From an uncultured Neomegalonema sp. (GTDB lineage Bacteria; Pseudomonadota; Alphaproteobacteria; Rhodobacterales; Rhodobacteraceae), in contig CALFAK010000120.1 in assembly GCA_937948985.1 (NCBI GenBank), positions 1-46,381 of the forward strand: DNA of 46,381 bases, written 5' to 3'. How positions within the stretch are numbered: the stretch's first letter is position 1; each line of letters opens with the position of its first letter. Shown here piece by piece: positions 36,935 to 45,321 of this stretch. The notes beneath the pieces are model-generated. The model had not been told where the DNA came from and ran no database searches. It saw only the letters and a program-made list of their open reading frames with translations. Position numbers and translations under genes: made by a program.

Positions 36935-37705
36935 ATGCTTGTCGTTATTTCCCCCGCGAAAAAGCTGGACTTAGACCCGGTCGAAGGCCTCGCCGCCAGC
37001 GAACCGGCATTTCAAGACGACGCCACAGCGCTGGCAAAAGTCGCGGGCAAACTGTCCGTACCGGAACTGCGCAAATTGATGAGCATCAGCGAAAATCTGG
37101 CACAATTGAATGCGGAAAGGTTTGCCGGTTTTGAGGCGGTATCGACAGCAGATAATGCGAAACAAGCCGCCTTTGCTTTTGCGGGCGACACTTATCAGGG
37201 TCTTGAGGCCGGCTCGCTCGACACCGATGAGGTCGCATGGGCGCAAGATCATCTGCGCATTTTATCCGGCCTCTACGGCGTCTTACGCCCGCTCGATAAA
37301 ATACAACCCTACAGACTCGAAATGGGCAGCCGCCTCAAAACGCAGCGGGGCAAGTCACTTTATGAGTATTGGGGCGATACATTATCAAAAGCACTGAATG
37401 AACAGGCAGAAAATGTCAGTACCAAAACACTCGTAAACTGCGCCAGCCAAGAATATTTTGGCGCGGTTGATCTAAAAGCGCTCAATTTGCGCGTTATCAC
37501 GCCGGTATTCATGGAAGTTAAAGCAGGCGAAGCAAAAATTGTCAGCTTTTACGCAAAAAAAGCGCGCGGGGCGATGGCACGCTACATGATTTCACAAAGA
37601 TTAACAAAACCTGACGATCTGAAATCATTCGACACAGGCGGGTATCGTTTTGATACGAATATGTCTGAAGAAGATCGCTGGGTGTTTTTGCGTGAAGCAA
37701 CTTAA
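36935..37705 (+). CDS. yaaA: YaaA family protein (peroxide stress)
   Basis: A 256-residue member of the YaaA/DUF328 family, which in E. coli limits free iron and oxidative damage under hydrogen peroxide stress and binds DNA. Conserved parts: MLVVISPAKKLDLDP, LRKLMSISENLAQLNAERF, AAFAFAGDTYQGLEA, HLRILSGLYGVLRPLDKIQPYRLEMGS, LVNCASQEYFGAV, and KARGAMARYMISQRLTKPDDLKSFDTGGYRFD. ATG 36935 has AAAGGA about 8 nt upstream; a TTG three bases earlier would add one residue. It appears to be monocistronic. Confidence 0.93.
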   Translation: MLVVISPAKKLDLDPVEGLAASEPAFQDDATALAKVAGKLSVPELRKLMSISENLAQLNAERFAGFEAVSTADNAKQAAFAFAGDTYQGLEAGSLDTDEVAWAQDHLRILSGLYGVLRPLDKIQPYRLEMGSRLKTQRGKSLYEYWGDTLSKALNEQAENVSTKTLVNCASQEYFGAVDLKALNLRVITPVFMEVKAGEAKIVSFYAKKARGAMARYMISQRLTKPDDLKSFDTGGYRFDTNMSEEDRWVFLREAT

Positions 37706-37726
37706 GATGCCGGACTTTGCAAACTG

Positions 37727-37741
37727 TTAAAGTTATGGTAA
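37727..37741 (+). promoter_or_regulatory. CtrA-like box upstream of the first RTX gene
   Basis: TTAA (37727-37730), 7 nt, then GTAA (37738-37741) is one base off the CtrA consensus TTAA-N7-TTAA, about 48 nt before the RTX start codon. This would place the surface protein under cell-cycle control. A single near-match is weak evidence. Confidence 0.25.
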
Positions 37742-37788
37742 CCTTACGTCACATGAGTTTTTTTGAGTGTATGTAAGGAGTCTTCAAA

Positions 37789-39618
37789 ATGGCTGTTTTT
37801 GCAAGTTTCAGCAGTTCGATAACAGGCAGCGCCGCCGCGGATATTATCATCGGTCAACATGGCAGTAGTGCAACGGTTCAAACGATTGATGGTGCGGCCG
37901 GCGATGATCTAATCTTTGGCGACCATGATTATGTGTTTCTCGACTCAGCCGCAGGCAACAATTCTATTGGCACAGCGCTTAATATTAATCCATCAGGCAG
38001 ATGGTCACGCAAGAATAACCCGGATATAGGCGACACAGATATACCTTACACAACGATCATTGGCACAGGATCCGGACAGTTTGATTATTTCGCCGTAGCC
38101 ATTGGTGCGGGTCAAACAATCACATTGGATATGGATCATGCCGCCACATCACTTGGCGGACCATCTTTCGATCCGGAGGTTAAGATCTTCAACGGAGGCG
38201 GCACCTTGCTCGCCTCCGATGACGACAGTTCAACCTTAAACGGGAACCGGGGATCGACCAGCAGTTTGGATTCGTACCTCACCTATACTGCACCGAGCAC
38301 CGCCACTTACTATATCCGCGCAGAACGTTTCAATGATACGACGATCAGCTCCGGCCAAACCTACATGCTGAACGTCTCTGTCACAGGGCACGCCAATACA
38401 AATATCGCCAATTTCGCGCGGGATGTGATCCGGGGCGGCGACGGGAATGATGTCATATATGCGGTCGACGGCGATGATTTTGTCGATGGCGAAGACGGAA
38501 ATGACCTGATACTTGGCGGCAATGGTGACGATAACCTACGCGGGGGCACAGGCAATGACAGCATCGCGGCAGGGCTGGACAATGACTTCATCTCCGGCGG
38601 CTCAGGTGTTGATACCCTCAGCGGCGGCTTTGGTGACGATACGCTCTTCGGAAACTCCGGTGTGGACACGATCCGGGGGAATTCAGGCAACGACACCCTC
38701 ATCGGTGGCGGCGACAACGACCTTCTGTTGGGCGGCGGCGGGAATGACAGAATAAACGGCGAATCCGGGAATGACCGGATCGAAGGCAATGTCGGCAACG
38801 ATACGGTCAATGGCGGCAGCGGCGATGACACCATCGAAGGCCAAGCCGGCAATGACCGGCTGTTTGGATCATTGGACAGCGACAGCATTACGGGCGGCAC
38901 TGGCGATGACTACATTAACGGTGGCAGCGGTGCCGACCGGATCGACGGCGAGAGCGGCAATGACACGATTTTCGCTTCAAATGATAACGACTTGGTTTCC
39001 GGTGGCATTGGCGATGATCTCATCAACGGCGGCTCCGGTCTGGATACGCTCAGCGGTGATGATGGTGCCGACACGCTGCTCGGCTCGTTTGGCAATGATA
39101 TCCTGAACGGCGGGAACGGGGCTGACTCGCTGAACGGCGGCAACGGCAACGATCAGCTTAATGGCGGAAGCGGGAGCGATATTCTGCGTGGCGGTCGTCA
39201 GAATGATTCACTGTTTGGCACGAACGGCAATGACAGCTTGTTCGGCGACAACGGGGCCGATTTGCTGAACGGCGGAGCGAACTCCGACTTCTTGCGCGGC
39301 GGTAATGCCAATGACCGGATTTTCGGCAGCGCCGGCAATGATACGCTGAACGGCGATGACGGGAACGACACGCTTGGCGGTGGATCGGGCAATGACCGAT
39401 TCGTCTTCAATAACGGTTGGGATGACGACCGCATCATCGATTTCGCGAATAACGGAGCCGAGAAGATCGACCTTTCGGCAGTTGCAGGGGTCGTGAATAT
39501 CGGCAGCCTGACCTTGTCAACAGTCGCCGGAAACGCCTGGATCGAGTACGCCGGAAACTCAATTATCGTACAAGGTCTGACGGCTGGCGATCTCGACAAC
39601 AGCGACTTTATCTTCTGA
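37789..39618 (+). CDS. RTX calcium-binding protein with PPC-like N-terminal domain
   Basis: A 609-residue protein without Sec signal, fitting type I secretion. The N-terminal part (1-75) is non-repetitive. A PPC-like beta-sandwich follows (about 85-205, FDYFAVAIGAGQTITLDMD ... FDPEVKIFNGGGTLLASDDD ... TYYIRAERF). From residue 215, 36 nonapeptides of the type GGxGxDxUx run without a break, predicted to fold as a Ca2+-loaded beta-roll after export. The C-terminal 70 residues (DRIIDFANNGAEKIDLSAV ... IEYAGNSIIVQGL ... LDNSDFIF) carry the likely secretion signal and are shared with the next gene. AAGGAG is 8 nt before the ATG. No type I secretion ABC or MFP genes are in the window. No catalytic domain is seen, so a surface-layer or adhesin role is possible. 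Confidence 0.87.
   Translation: MAVFASFSSSITGSAAADIIIGQHGSSATVQTIDGAAGDDLIFGDHDYVFLDSAAGNNSIGTALNINPSGRWSRKNNPDIGDTDIPYTTIIGTGSGQFDYFAVAIGAGQTITLDMDHAATSLGGPSFDPEVKIFNGGGTLLASDDDSSTLNGNRGSTSSLDSYLTYTAPSTATYYIRAERFNDTTISSGQTYMLNVSVTGHANTNIANFARDVIRGGDGNDVIYAVDGDDFVDGEDGNDLILGGNGDDNLRGGTGNDSIAAGLDNDFISGGSGVDTLSGGFGDDTLFGNSGVDTIRGNSGNDTLIGGGDNDLLLGGGGNDRINGESGNDRIEGNVGNDTVNGGSGDDTIEGQAGNDRLFGSLDSDSITGGTGDDYINGGSGADRIDGESGNDTIFASNDNDLVSGGIGDDLINGGSGLDTLSGDDGADTLLGSFGNDILNGGNGADSLNGGNGNDQLNGGSGSDILRGGRQNDSLFGTNGNDSLFGDNGADLLNGGANSDFLRGGNANDRIFGSAGNDTLNGDDGNDTLGGGSGNDRFVFNNGWDDDRIIDFANNGAEKIDLSAVAGVVNIGSLTLSTVAGNAWIEYAGNSIIVQGLTAGDLDNSDFIF
38431..39402 (+). repeat. Array of 36 RTX nonapeptide-coding units (27 nt each)
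   Basis: 972 nt encode exactly 36 consecutive 9-residue units in unbroken register, for example NGGSGDDTI, DGESGNDTI and NGGNGNDQL. The DNA units are diverged from each other, so the array is old or selected at protein level, not a recent expansion. Confidence 0.85.
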
Positions 39619-39628
39619 TTTAGTAGCA

Positions 39629-39669
39629 TCCGCGCTACTGTATCTTCCAAATGGTAACAGTAGCGCGGA
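39629..39669 (+). promoter_or_regulatory. Perfect 13-bp inverted repeat covering the second RTX gene's ribosome binding site
   Basis: TCCGCGCTACTGT (39629-39641) and ACAGTAGCGCGGA (39657-39669) are exact complements around a 15-nt loop. The right arm ends within GGAG (39667-39670), the ribosome binding site 6 nt before ATG 39677. In RNA the hairpin would hide that site. No T-run follows, so it is not a standard terminator. It lies in the 58-nt gap between the RTX genes. Confidence 0.7.
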
Positions 39670-39676
39670 GCGAAGC

Positions 39677-41998
39677 ATGGCGATCCTGACGGTCACAAAC
39701 ACCGATAATGCGGGTGCTGGCAGCTTGCGGGATGCGATTGAGCAAGCTCGCGCAAATGGTACCGGCGCGGATACTATCATTTTTGACAGCGCACTGCGCG
39801 GAGAGACGATCTATTTAGAGGGAGCAACCCCAACAACACGCGCGCTAACGATCGCATCCGGCACGGTAACAATCGATGGCGATATCAATGGCAACGGGCG
39901 TGCTGACATAACGATATCCGGCGATTCCAATAGAAATGGTATATCCGATACCGGTGACGCCACGATACTGGCCATTGCTAGCGGATCGACAGTAACACTC
40001 GATTCTGTGAATATCACAGCTGGAAGAGGCATTAGTCCGGGAGTCGGATTCAATGCCACCCCTAATGCTTCAGCGATCATGAATTCGGGGAACTTCACGC
40101 TCAACAACAGCTCGGTCAGCGACGGCGTATCCTATCAATATTTCAGAGGGGGCGGGGCGTCCGCGATCACGAATTTCGGAACGATGCTTATCGAGAACTC
40201 CGAAATAACAGGAAACTACTCACATGGCATGGATGGGCGAGGATCTAAATACGGACCGAAAACCGGTCGTGATGCGGGCACAGTATTCAATCTCGGCGAT
40301 CTGACAGTTCGGGACACGACATTCACAGGCAACACGGCTGTAGGTGGTTCGGGCGGTGGCGGTTTTTCAATACTTGGCGGGATGCCCGCCTCTCAGGCGG
40401 GGAGCGCCAGTGGTGGCGTCAATAACCAAGGCGATCTTGTTCTGGAAAGAACATTGTTCGCTCAAAACATCGGCATCGGACATGATGGTGGAAACGGCCA
40501 ACAGGCCAGCGCGTATTCGCCAGCACAGGGCAACTTTGGAACGAATGGCAGTCCGGTAGCAGGGGCGTTGTTGAACAAGGGTGGTGCAACAGCGGCGATC
40601 AGTGACACTGATTTCGTATCGAACAGAGTTACCGGCGGTAACGGCGGCGATGGTGGCCAATCTGGCGGCAGCTATTACACAAACGGGAATGGTGGTGATG
40701 CCAGCATCACAGCGGGCGATATCCTGAATTTCGGAACCCTCTCCGGATCAGCGCGGGTGTTCGGGTCTGTCGCTGAGACTGGAATTGCCGGCCTGGGCGC
40801 AGTCAATCCCGGCACGACGAACGCGCCTCCCGGCGCTGACGGAATTGTCCCGACTCCCGTCGATATCTTGAACAACCAAGGGACATCGACGCTGACACTG
40901 ACCGCCTCGGAAATCCGCTTCGGCACAGATGCGGACGACAGCATTACCGGCACAGCAGGCGATAACGAGATACGCGGTCTCCTAAGGAACGACTCCATTG
41001 ATGGCGGTGCCGGAGAAGATACGTTGTTCGGTGGTGAAGGAAATGACACGCTTGAAGGCGGGGTCGGTGCTGACAAAGTCAACGGCGGGACCGGAGACGA
41101 TGTGTTGCGCGGGGGGATCGGCGATGACACCGCAAACGGTAATGACGGCAATGATATGCTTTACGGCGATGAGGGTAGCGACACGCTTTACGGTGCGTTA
41201 GGCGATGACACGCTCGAAGGAGGCACGGGCGATGACCGCCTGTTCGGCAATGCCGGACTGGACAGCCTTTTCGGCGGTGATGGCATCGATGTAATCATCG
41301 GCGGCGGCGACGATGATTACATTGACGGCGGTGCCGATGGTGACCGCTTATCCGGTCAAACCGGGAATGACAGCATTCTGGGCGGCGATGGCGATGATGT
41401 TGCCGTTGGCGGCAATGATGATGACACCATCTCCGGAGGGAACGGCAATGACATACTGTCCGGCAACGGCGGTCGCGATGTGATCGACGGAGACGCGGGC
41501 AATGATACGATCAATGGAGGGGGCGGTAACGATACCGTATCCGGCGGCGACGGTATCGATTTTGTAAGCGGCAACACGGGCAGCGATATTGTCTATGGCG
41601 GCGACAGAAACGATTTTGTGCGCGGCGGCAATGGAAATGATACGATCTATGGTCAGAACGGTGCTGATAACCTAAAAGGAGACAAGGGGCAGGATACGCT
41701 CAACGGCGGCGCTTCGCGGGATACGCTCGATGGCGGGGAAGGCAATGATCGGCTGATCGGGGCGGTCGGAAACGATGTATTCGTCTTCCGCAGCAACTGG
41801 GGCGACGATATCATCACTGATTTCGCGAATAACGGCTTCGAGAAAATCGACCTCAGGCCGCTACCCGGCGTCGTGGCCTTCTCTGATTTGAGCATTTCAG
41901 ACAGCGCGGGAGGAGCCTTGATCGAGTATGACGGAAACTCGATCATTGTTCAGGGTTTGACGGCAAGCGACTTGGACAACAGCGACTTCATCCTCTGA
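39677..41998 (+). CDS. RTX protein with beta-helix-like N-terminal half
   Basis: A 773-residue paralogue of the preceding protein at its C-terminus. The N-terminus (LTVTNTDNAGAGSLRDAIEQARANGTGADTIIFD) is typical of right-handed parallel beta-helix surface proteins. A Gly/Asn/Ser-rich beta-helix-like stretch follows to about residue 410 (FTLNNSSVSDGVSYQ, GTMLIENSEITGNYSHG, GDLTVRDTTFTGN, GDLVLERTLFAQN). Then 32 uninterrupted RTX nonapeptides lead into the C-terminal domain (DIITDFANNGFEKIDLRPL ... IEYDGNSIIVQGL ... LDNSDFIL). No Sec signal; type I secretion is expected. The start is covered by a hairpin that may limit translation. Likely an extracellular structural or adhesive protein; no enzyme motif is visible. 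Confidence 0.87.
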   Translation: MAILTVTNTDNAGAGSLRDAIEQARANGTGADTIIFDSALRGETIYLEGATPTTRALTIASGTVTIDGDINGNGRADITISGDSNRNGISDTGDATILAIASGSTVTLDSVNITAGRGISPGVGFNATPNASAIMNSGNFTLNNSSVSDGVSYQYFRGGGASAITNFGTMLIENSEITGNYSHGMDGRGSKYGPKTGRDAGTVFNLGDLTVRDTTFTGNTAVGGSGGGGFSILGGMPASQAGSASGGVNNQGDLVLERTLFAQNIGIGHDGGNGQQASAYSPAQGNFGTNGSPVAGALLNKGGATAAISDTDFVSNRVTGGNGGDGGQSGGSYYTNGNGGDASITAGDILNFGTLSGSARVFGSVAETGIAGLGAVNPGTTNAPPGADGIVPTPVDILNNQGTSTLTLTASEIRFGTDADDSITGTAGDNEIRGLLRNDSIDGGAGEDTLFGGEGNDTLEGGVGADKVNGGTGDDVLRGGIGDDTANGNDGNDMLYGDEGSDTLYGALGDDTLEGGTGDDRLFGNAGLDSLFGGDGIDVIIGGGDDDYIDGGADGDRLSGQTGNDSILGGDGDDVAVGGNDDDTISGGNGNDILSGNGGRDVIDGDAGNDTINGGGGNDTVSGGDGIDFVSGNTGSDIVYGGDRNDFVRGGNGNDTIYGQNGADNLKGDKGQDTLNGGASRDTLDGGEGNDRLIGAVGNDVFVFRSNWGDDIITDFANNGFEKIDLRPLPGVVAFSDLSISDSAGGALIEYDGNSIIVQGLTASDLDNSDFIL
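40919..41782 (+). repeat. Array of 32 RTX nonapeptide-coding units (27 nt each)
   Basis: 864 nt encode 32 consecutive 9-residue units in unbroken register, for example EGGTGDDRL, SGGNGNDIL and RGGNGNDTI, ending directly at the shared C-terminal domain as in the first RTX gene. The first three units are degenerate. Confidence 0.85.
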
Positions 41999-42144
41999 AA
42001 TCTTGACAGAGAGGGGTTAGACAGCCGCTTACGCCGACAAAAGGACGCGATGGGCAACATCGCTTCCACTCCAAACAAGTGATCGTTGTAAAACACATCA
42101 CAACTCAACACGAACAGAGGAACAGGCTGGTTATTTCAGATGCG

Positions 42145-42187
42145 TTCAGCAGTTTATATGGTTCTTTCAGACCATCGTGCTGCTGAA
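42145..42187 (+). promoter_or_regulatory. Hairpin in the leader of the radical SAM gene
   Basis: TTCAGCAG (42145-42152) pairs with CTGCTGAA (42180-42187). Inside it ATGGT (42158-42162) pairs with ACCAT (42171-42175), with a 5/4-nt internal loop and an 8-nt terminal loop. AAGGGA and the ATG at 42200 follow at once. No T-run is present, so a translational or processing signal is more likely than termination. The rest of the 201-nt gap shows nothing firm beyond a lone TTGACA at 42003-42008. Confidence 0.5.
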
Positions 42188-42199
42188 TAAGGGATGTGA

Positions 42200-43561
42200 A
42201 TGCTTAAGCCAGCCGGAAAAGAGTTTTCGGGTACGGACCAACGTGCACCCCTTAATGAAGCGCTCCGGCGGCACGGTCAGTCTGTACCGGGACAAACTGC
42301 GGGACGGCTGTTCGCGATGGCGTGCGTGTCTTTGGAAATCACGCAGCGGTGTAATTTGGACTGCACCTTATGTTATCTGTCGGATCGGGCCGAAATGGCC
42401 AAGGATGTCCCGCTGCCAATCCTGATAGACCGGATCGGAATGATCCACCGCCATTACGGCGCGGGAACATCAATACAGATTTCGGGGGGCGACCCGACCC
42501 TGCGCAAAATTGAGGATCTGGAGGCAATGTGCCGCCATATCCGGTCACTTGGAATGCGCTCCTGCATGATGACCAACGGCATTAAGGCGAGCCGGGAAAT
42601 GCTTTCGCGGCTATCCATCGCAGGTTTGGATGATCTGGCGCTTCATGTTGACCTAACTCAAGAGCGGGCGGGATATGAGACAGAAGCAGCTCTGAATGCG
42701 GTGCGGCTGGAATACATTGCGCGGGCGAGCGGGCTTGGGCTGCGCATATTGTTCAACACCACCGTTTACAGCGGCAATATCCGTGAACTCCCGATGCTGG
42801 CGCGCTTCTTTCGCGATCATGCCGATAAGATCACGCTCGCATCCTTCCAGATGCAAGCGGACACCGGGCGCGGTTTGTTGCGCGAACGGGACGGGGCGAT
42901 CACACAGAACAGCGTCATGAAAGCCTTATCCGACGGGATGGGCCTGCCGCTTGACTTCGACGTGGCCAGCGTGGGGCACTCACTCTGCAACCGTTACACA
43001 TCGGTGCTGGCGGCAGGGGGCGCAGTGATCTCCCCGCTGACCAATCGCGCCGTTATTGAGGACACGATTACGGCGATGGAAAAAATTGATCGCCGCAGTG
43101 CCGGCAACTTGGATGTGGCACGCACTCTGTTGCGCCTGACCAAACAAAACCCCGCCCTTGCGCTGAGGCTGTTGCGCGAAGCGGGGCGCTGGCTTTGGCG
43201 ATTGCGCAGCGGATTATGGCGCGCGCGGGGGCGGGTTCACCGGATGGGCATCCTCGTACATAACTTCATGGACGCGACGAAACTGGATCGCGAACGGTGC
43301 GAAAGCTGCGTCTTTATGGTCGCGACCGGGGACGGCCCGCTTTCCATGTGCGTACATAACGCCGAACGGGACGCACATATTTTTGCCCCCGCACAGATCG
43401 ACACACCACAAGGGCCGAAATGGTGGGATGCGGAAACCGGACAGGTTCGGGAAACACCGCACGCCGCGAACACACCCACAAAAGCGCCGATGCCCTTGAA
43501 ACGCTTGAAAGGCCGTCAGCGTTTTGAAGCGGATCAGGCCAGAAAAGCGGGAGGATCATGA
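42200..43561 (+). CDS. Radical SAM protein of unknown substrate
   Basis: A 453-residue radical S-adenosylmethionine enzyme. The 4Fe-4S motif is C51-NLD-C55-TL-C58, preceded by CVSLEITQR. ISGGDPTLRKIEDLEAM is the GGEP-like SAM-binding turn, and MMTNGIKA and LALHVDLTQE are TIM-barrel strands. After the barrel comes an Arg-rich segment (RLLREAGRWLWRLRSGLWRARGR) that may touch membrane lipid. A second Cys group C367-ES-C370 ... C384 could hold an auxiliary cluster. The layout recalls radical SAM enzymes acting on large or lipid substrates, but the reaction cannot be named. The stop overlaps the DUF547 lipoprotein start (ATGA), so the two are coupled. No secretion or maturation target is obvious apart from the RTX neighbours. 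Confidence 0.82.
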   Translation: MLKPAGKEFSGTDQRAPLNEALRRHGQSVPGQTAGRLFAMACVSLEITQRCNLDCTLCYLSDRAEMAKDVPLPILIDRIGMIHRHYGAGTSIQISGGDPTLRKIEDLEAMCRHIRSLGMRSCMMTNGIKASREMLSRLSIAGLDDLALHVDLTQERAGYETEAALNAVRLEYIARASGLGLRILFNTTVYSGNIRELPMLARFFRDHADKITLASFQMQADTGRGLLRERDGAITQNSVMKALSDGMGLPLDFDVASVGHSLCNRYTSVLAAGGAVISPLTNRAVIEDTITAMEKIDRRSAGNLDVARTLLRLTKQNPALALRLLREAGRWLWRLRSGLWRARGRVHRMGILVHNFMDATKLDRERCESCVFMVATGDGPLSMCVHNAERDAHIFAPAQIDTPQGPKWWDAETGQVRETPHAANTPTKAPMPLKRLKGRQRFEADQARKAGGS

Positions 43562-44394
43562 TGATCCGTAAAATGATACTTGGTTGTTTGATGATTTTGC
43601 CAATGGCTTGCACGACGATTGAACGCTCAACCTTACCCGACCCGATTTCACTGGGGCCGCAATGGGAGCGCTCGTCAGCACAGCTTGGGGCGCGGATCAA
43701 TCACGCGCCTTGGGATGAATTTCTGGCGCGGTATTTGTCAACCGATGCGAAGGGGATCAATCGGCTCGATTATGCAAGCGTGACGCAAGCGGATCGCGCT
43801 TCCTTAAACACATATCTGGCAACGCTTCAAAATGTGCAAACATCCACGCTGACGCGGGCGCAGCAATTGGCGTTTTGGATCAATCTCTACAATGCCAAAA
43901 CCGTTGATATTGTCCTGGAGGCGTACCCGGTCGCATCAATTCTCGACATCAAGGATGGCGTTCTGCCCACCGGGCCTTGGAACCGCAAAGTATTGTCAGT
44001 TGATGGCGAGAGCCTGAGCCTGAATGATGTTGAGCATCGCATCATCCGACCCGTGTTCAGCGAGGCGCGTATTCATTATGCGCTCAATTGTGCGGCTGCC
44101 GCTTGCCCGAACCTATCGCCCCGCGCATGGCGGGCTGAAGGGCTGGACGCGGCGCTGTCAGCGGCGGAAAAGGCTTATGTGAATGATCCGCGCGGGGTCA
44201 GTTTCGCGGATGACGGCACGGTCAGACTGTCGAAAATCTACGCCTGGTTCCGCGAGGATTTCGGCAACAACGAAGCCGAAATCATCGCCCGGCTGGCAAC
44301 CGTCGCTAATCCTGATTTGCGCGCGAAGTTGCAGGGACGCAAAGGGGTTTCACAATACATTTATGACTGGTCACTCAACGACACAACCAATTAG
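43558..44394 (+). CDS. DUF547 domain lipoprotein
   Basis: A 278-residue protein with a lipoprotein signal peptide (MMIRKMILGCLMILPMAC), so it should be membrane-anchored on the periplasmic side. The DUF547 domain (about 55-265) shows LDYASVTQADRASLNTYLATL, LAFWINLYNAKTVDIVLEAYPV, GPWNRKVLSVDGESLSLNDVEHRII, the Cys-containing HYALNCAAAACPNLSPRAW, and LSKIYAWFREDFG. DUF547 is predicted to be a papain-like fold with a possible Cys/His site, but no activity is established. GGAGG is 4 nt before ATG 43558. The 4-nt overlap with the radical SAM gene points to a joint task. Convergent with ispA at 12 nt. Confidence 0.87.
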   Translation: MMIRKMILGCLMILPMACTTIERSTLPDPISLGPQWERSSAQLGARINHAPWDEFLARYLSTDAKGINRLDYASVTQADRASLNTYLATLQNVQTSTLTRAQQLAFWINLYNAKTVDIVLEAYPVASILDIKDGVLPTGPWNRKVLSVDGESLSLNDVEHRIIRPVFSEARIHYALNCAAAACPNLSPRAWRAEGLDAALSAAEKAYVNDPRGVSFADDGTVRLSKIYAWFREDFGNNEAEIIARLATVANPDLRAKLQGRKGVSQYIYDWSLNDTTN

Positions 44395-44406
44395 AGTCAT
44401 TCGAGA

Positions 44407-45315
44407 TCAACTGTCCCGCAGCAAAGCATAATCCGCAAGATCGGACAGCGCTTTTGCACGTGAACCAAGCGGAGCAAGATGGGATTTCGCTTGCTCCGTC
44501 AACAGCTTCGCCCTTTCGCGCGCGCCATCAACGCCCAACAAATCGACAAACGTGGCCTTACCCGCACCCGAATCTTTCGCCACAGCTTTGCCAACAGTCT
44601 CGACATCCCCCGTGGCATCAAGCAGATCATCGCAAATCTGGAAGCACAAGCCGAAATCGCGGGCAAAAAACTCAAGCGCCCGGCGATTGGACGCACTCGC
44701 CCCGCCCAATACAGCGCCACAGGTGCAGGAAACCTCGATCAACGCCCCGGTTTTCATGCGTTGCAAGCGTGAGGTTTCGGCCAGCGACAAAGGCACGTCA
44801 GCATTCTCGGCCTCAATATCGATCATCTGACCGCCCACCATCCCCCGCGCTCCCGCCGCGCGCGCCAATTCAGCGACAAGTGAGCAGCGGGTAAAAGGGT
44901 TCTCGTGCGTCGCCGGATCAGCAAGAATGGTGAAGGCGAGGCTTTGCAAGGCGTCACCCGCAAGCACCGCTGTTGCCTCATCAAATTTCTTATGGGTCGT
45001 CGGACGGCCCCGGCGCAGATCATCATCATCCATGCAAGGCAGATCATCATGGACCAGCGAATAAGCATGGATGCACTCAATCGCCGCCGCAACGCGCAAG
45101 CCAAGCGTGCGGTCAGCGCCGAACATCAGCGCCGATTCCACCGCCAAAAACGCACGCAAACGTTTGCCGCCCTCGGTCGCGTAATGCATCGCATCCAGCA
45201 GCCGCGCTTCCGAACACCGGACGCCGTCCACTTCGGTTCGTGGCAACAGGCTTTGCAGCATTACGGCGGTATCATCCGCAACGGCATCCAACCGTTCTTT
45301 GATCGTCTCTAACAT
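44407..45315 (-). CDS. ispA: Farnesyl diphosphate synthase (polyprenyl synthetase)
   Basis: Condenses isopentenyl diphosphate with dimethylallyl/geranyl diphosphate to C15. The 302-residue protein has both Asp-rich motifs: the first in YSLVHDDLPCMDDDDLRRGRPTTHKKF (with the bacterial two-residue insertion) and the second in FQICDDLLDATGD. GGKRLRAFLAVESALMFG is the IPP-binding region. Length fits FPP synthase more than octaprenyl synthases. It lies 6 nt after xseB on the minus strand, the normal HDAC-xseB-ispA order; dxs, often next, is absent here because a convergent DUF547 gene follows. Confidence 0.94.
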   Translation of the reverse strand: MLETIKERLDAVADDTAVMLQSLLPRTEVDGVRCSEARLLDAMHYATEGGKRLRAFLAVESALMFGADRTLGLRVAAAIECIHAYSLVHDDLPCMDDDDLRRGRPTTHKKFDEATAVLAGDALQSLAFTILADPATHENPFTRCSLVAELARAAGARGMVGGQMIDIEAENADVPLSLAETSRLQRMKTGALIEVSCTCGAVLGGASASNRRALEFFARDFGLCFQICDDLLDATGDVETVGKAVAKDSGAGKATFVDLLGVDGARERAKLLTEQAKSHLAPLGSRAKALSDLADYALLRDS

Positions 45316-45321
45316 AATGGC

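Noticed and set aside
38431..41782. Regular 27-nt periodicity that could suggest a CRISPR or minisatellite
   Set aside because: The units encode diverged RTX nonapeptides in an open frame, with no identical repeats or unique spacers.
42003..42031. TTGACA after the second RTX gene as a promoter for the radical SAM gene
   Set aside because: No acceptable -10 hexamer at 16-18 nt; a lone -35 match is not enough.
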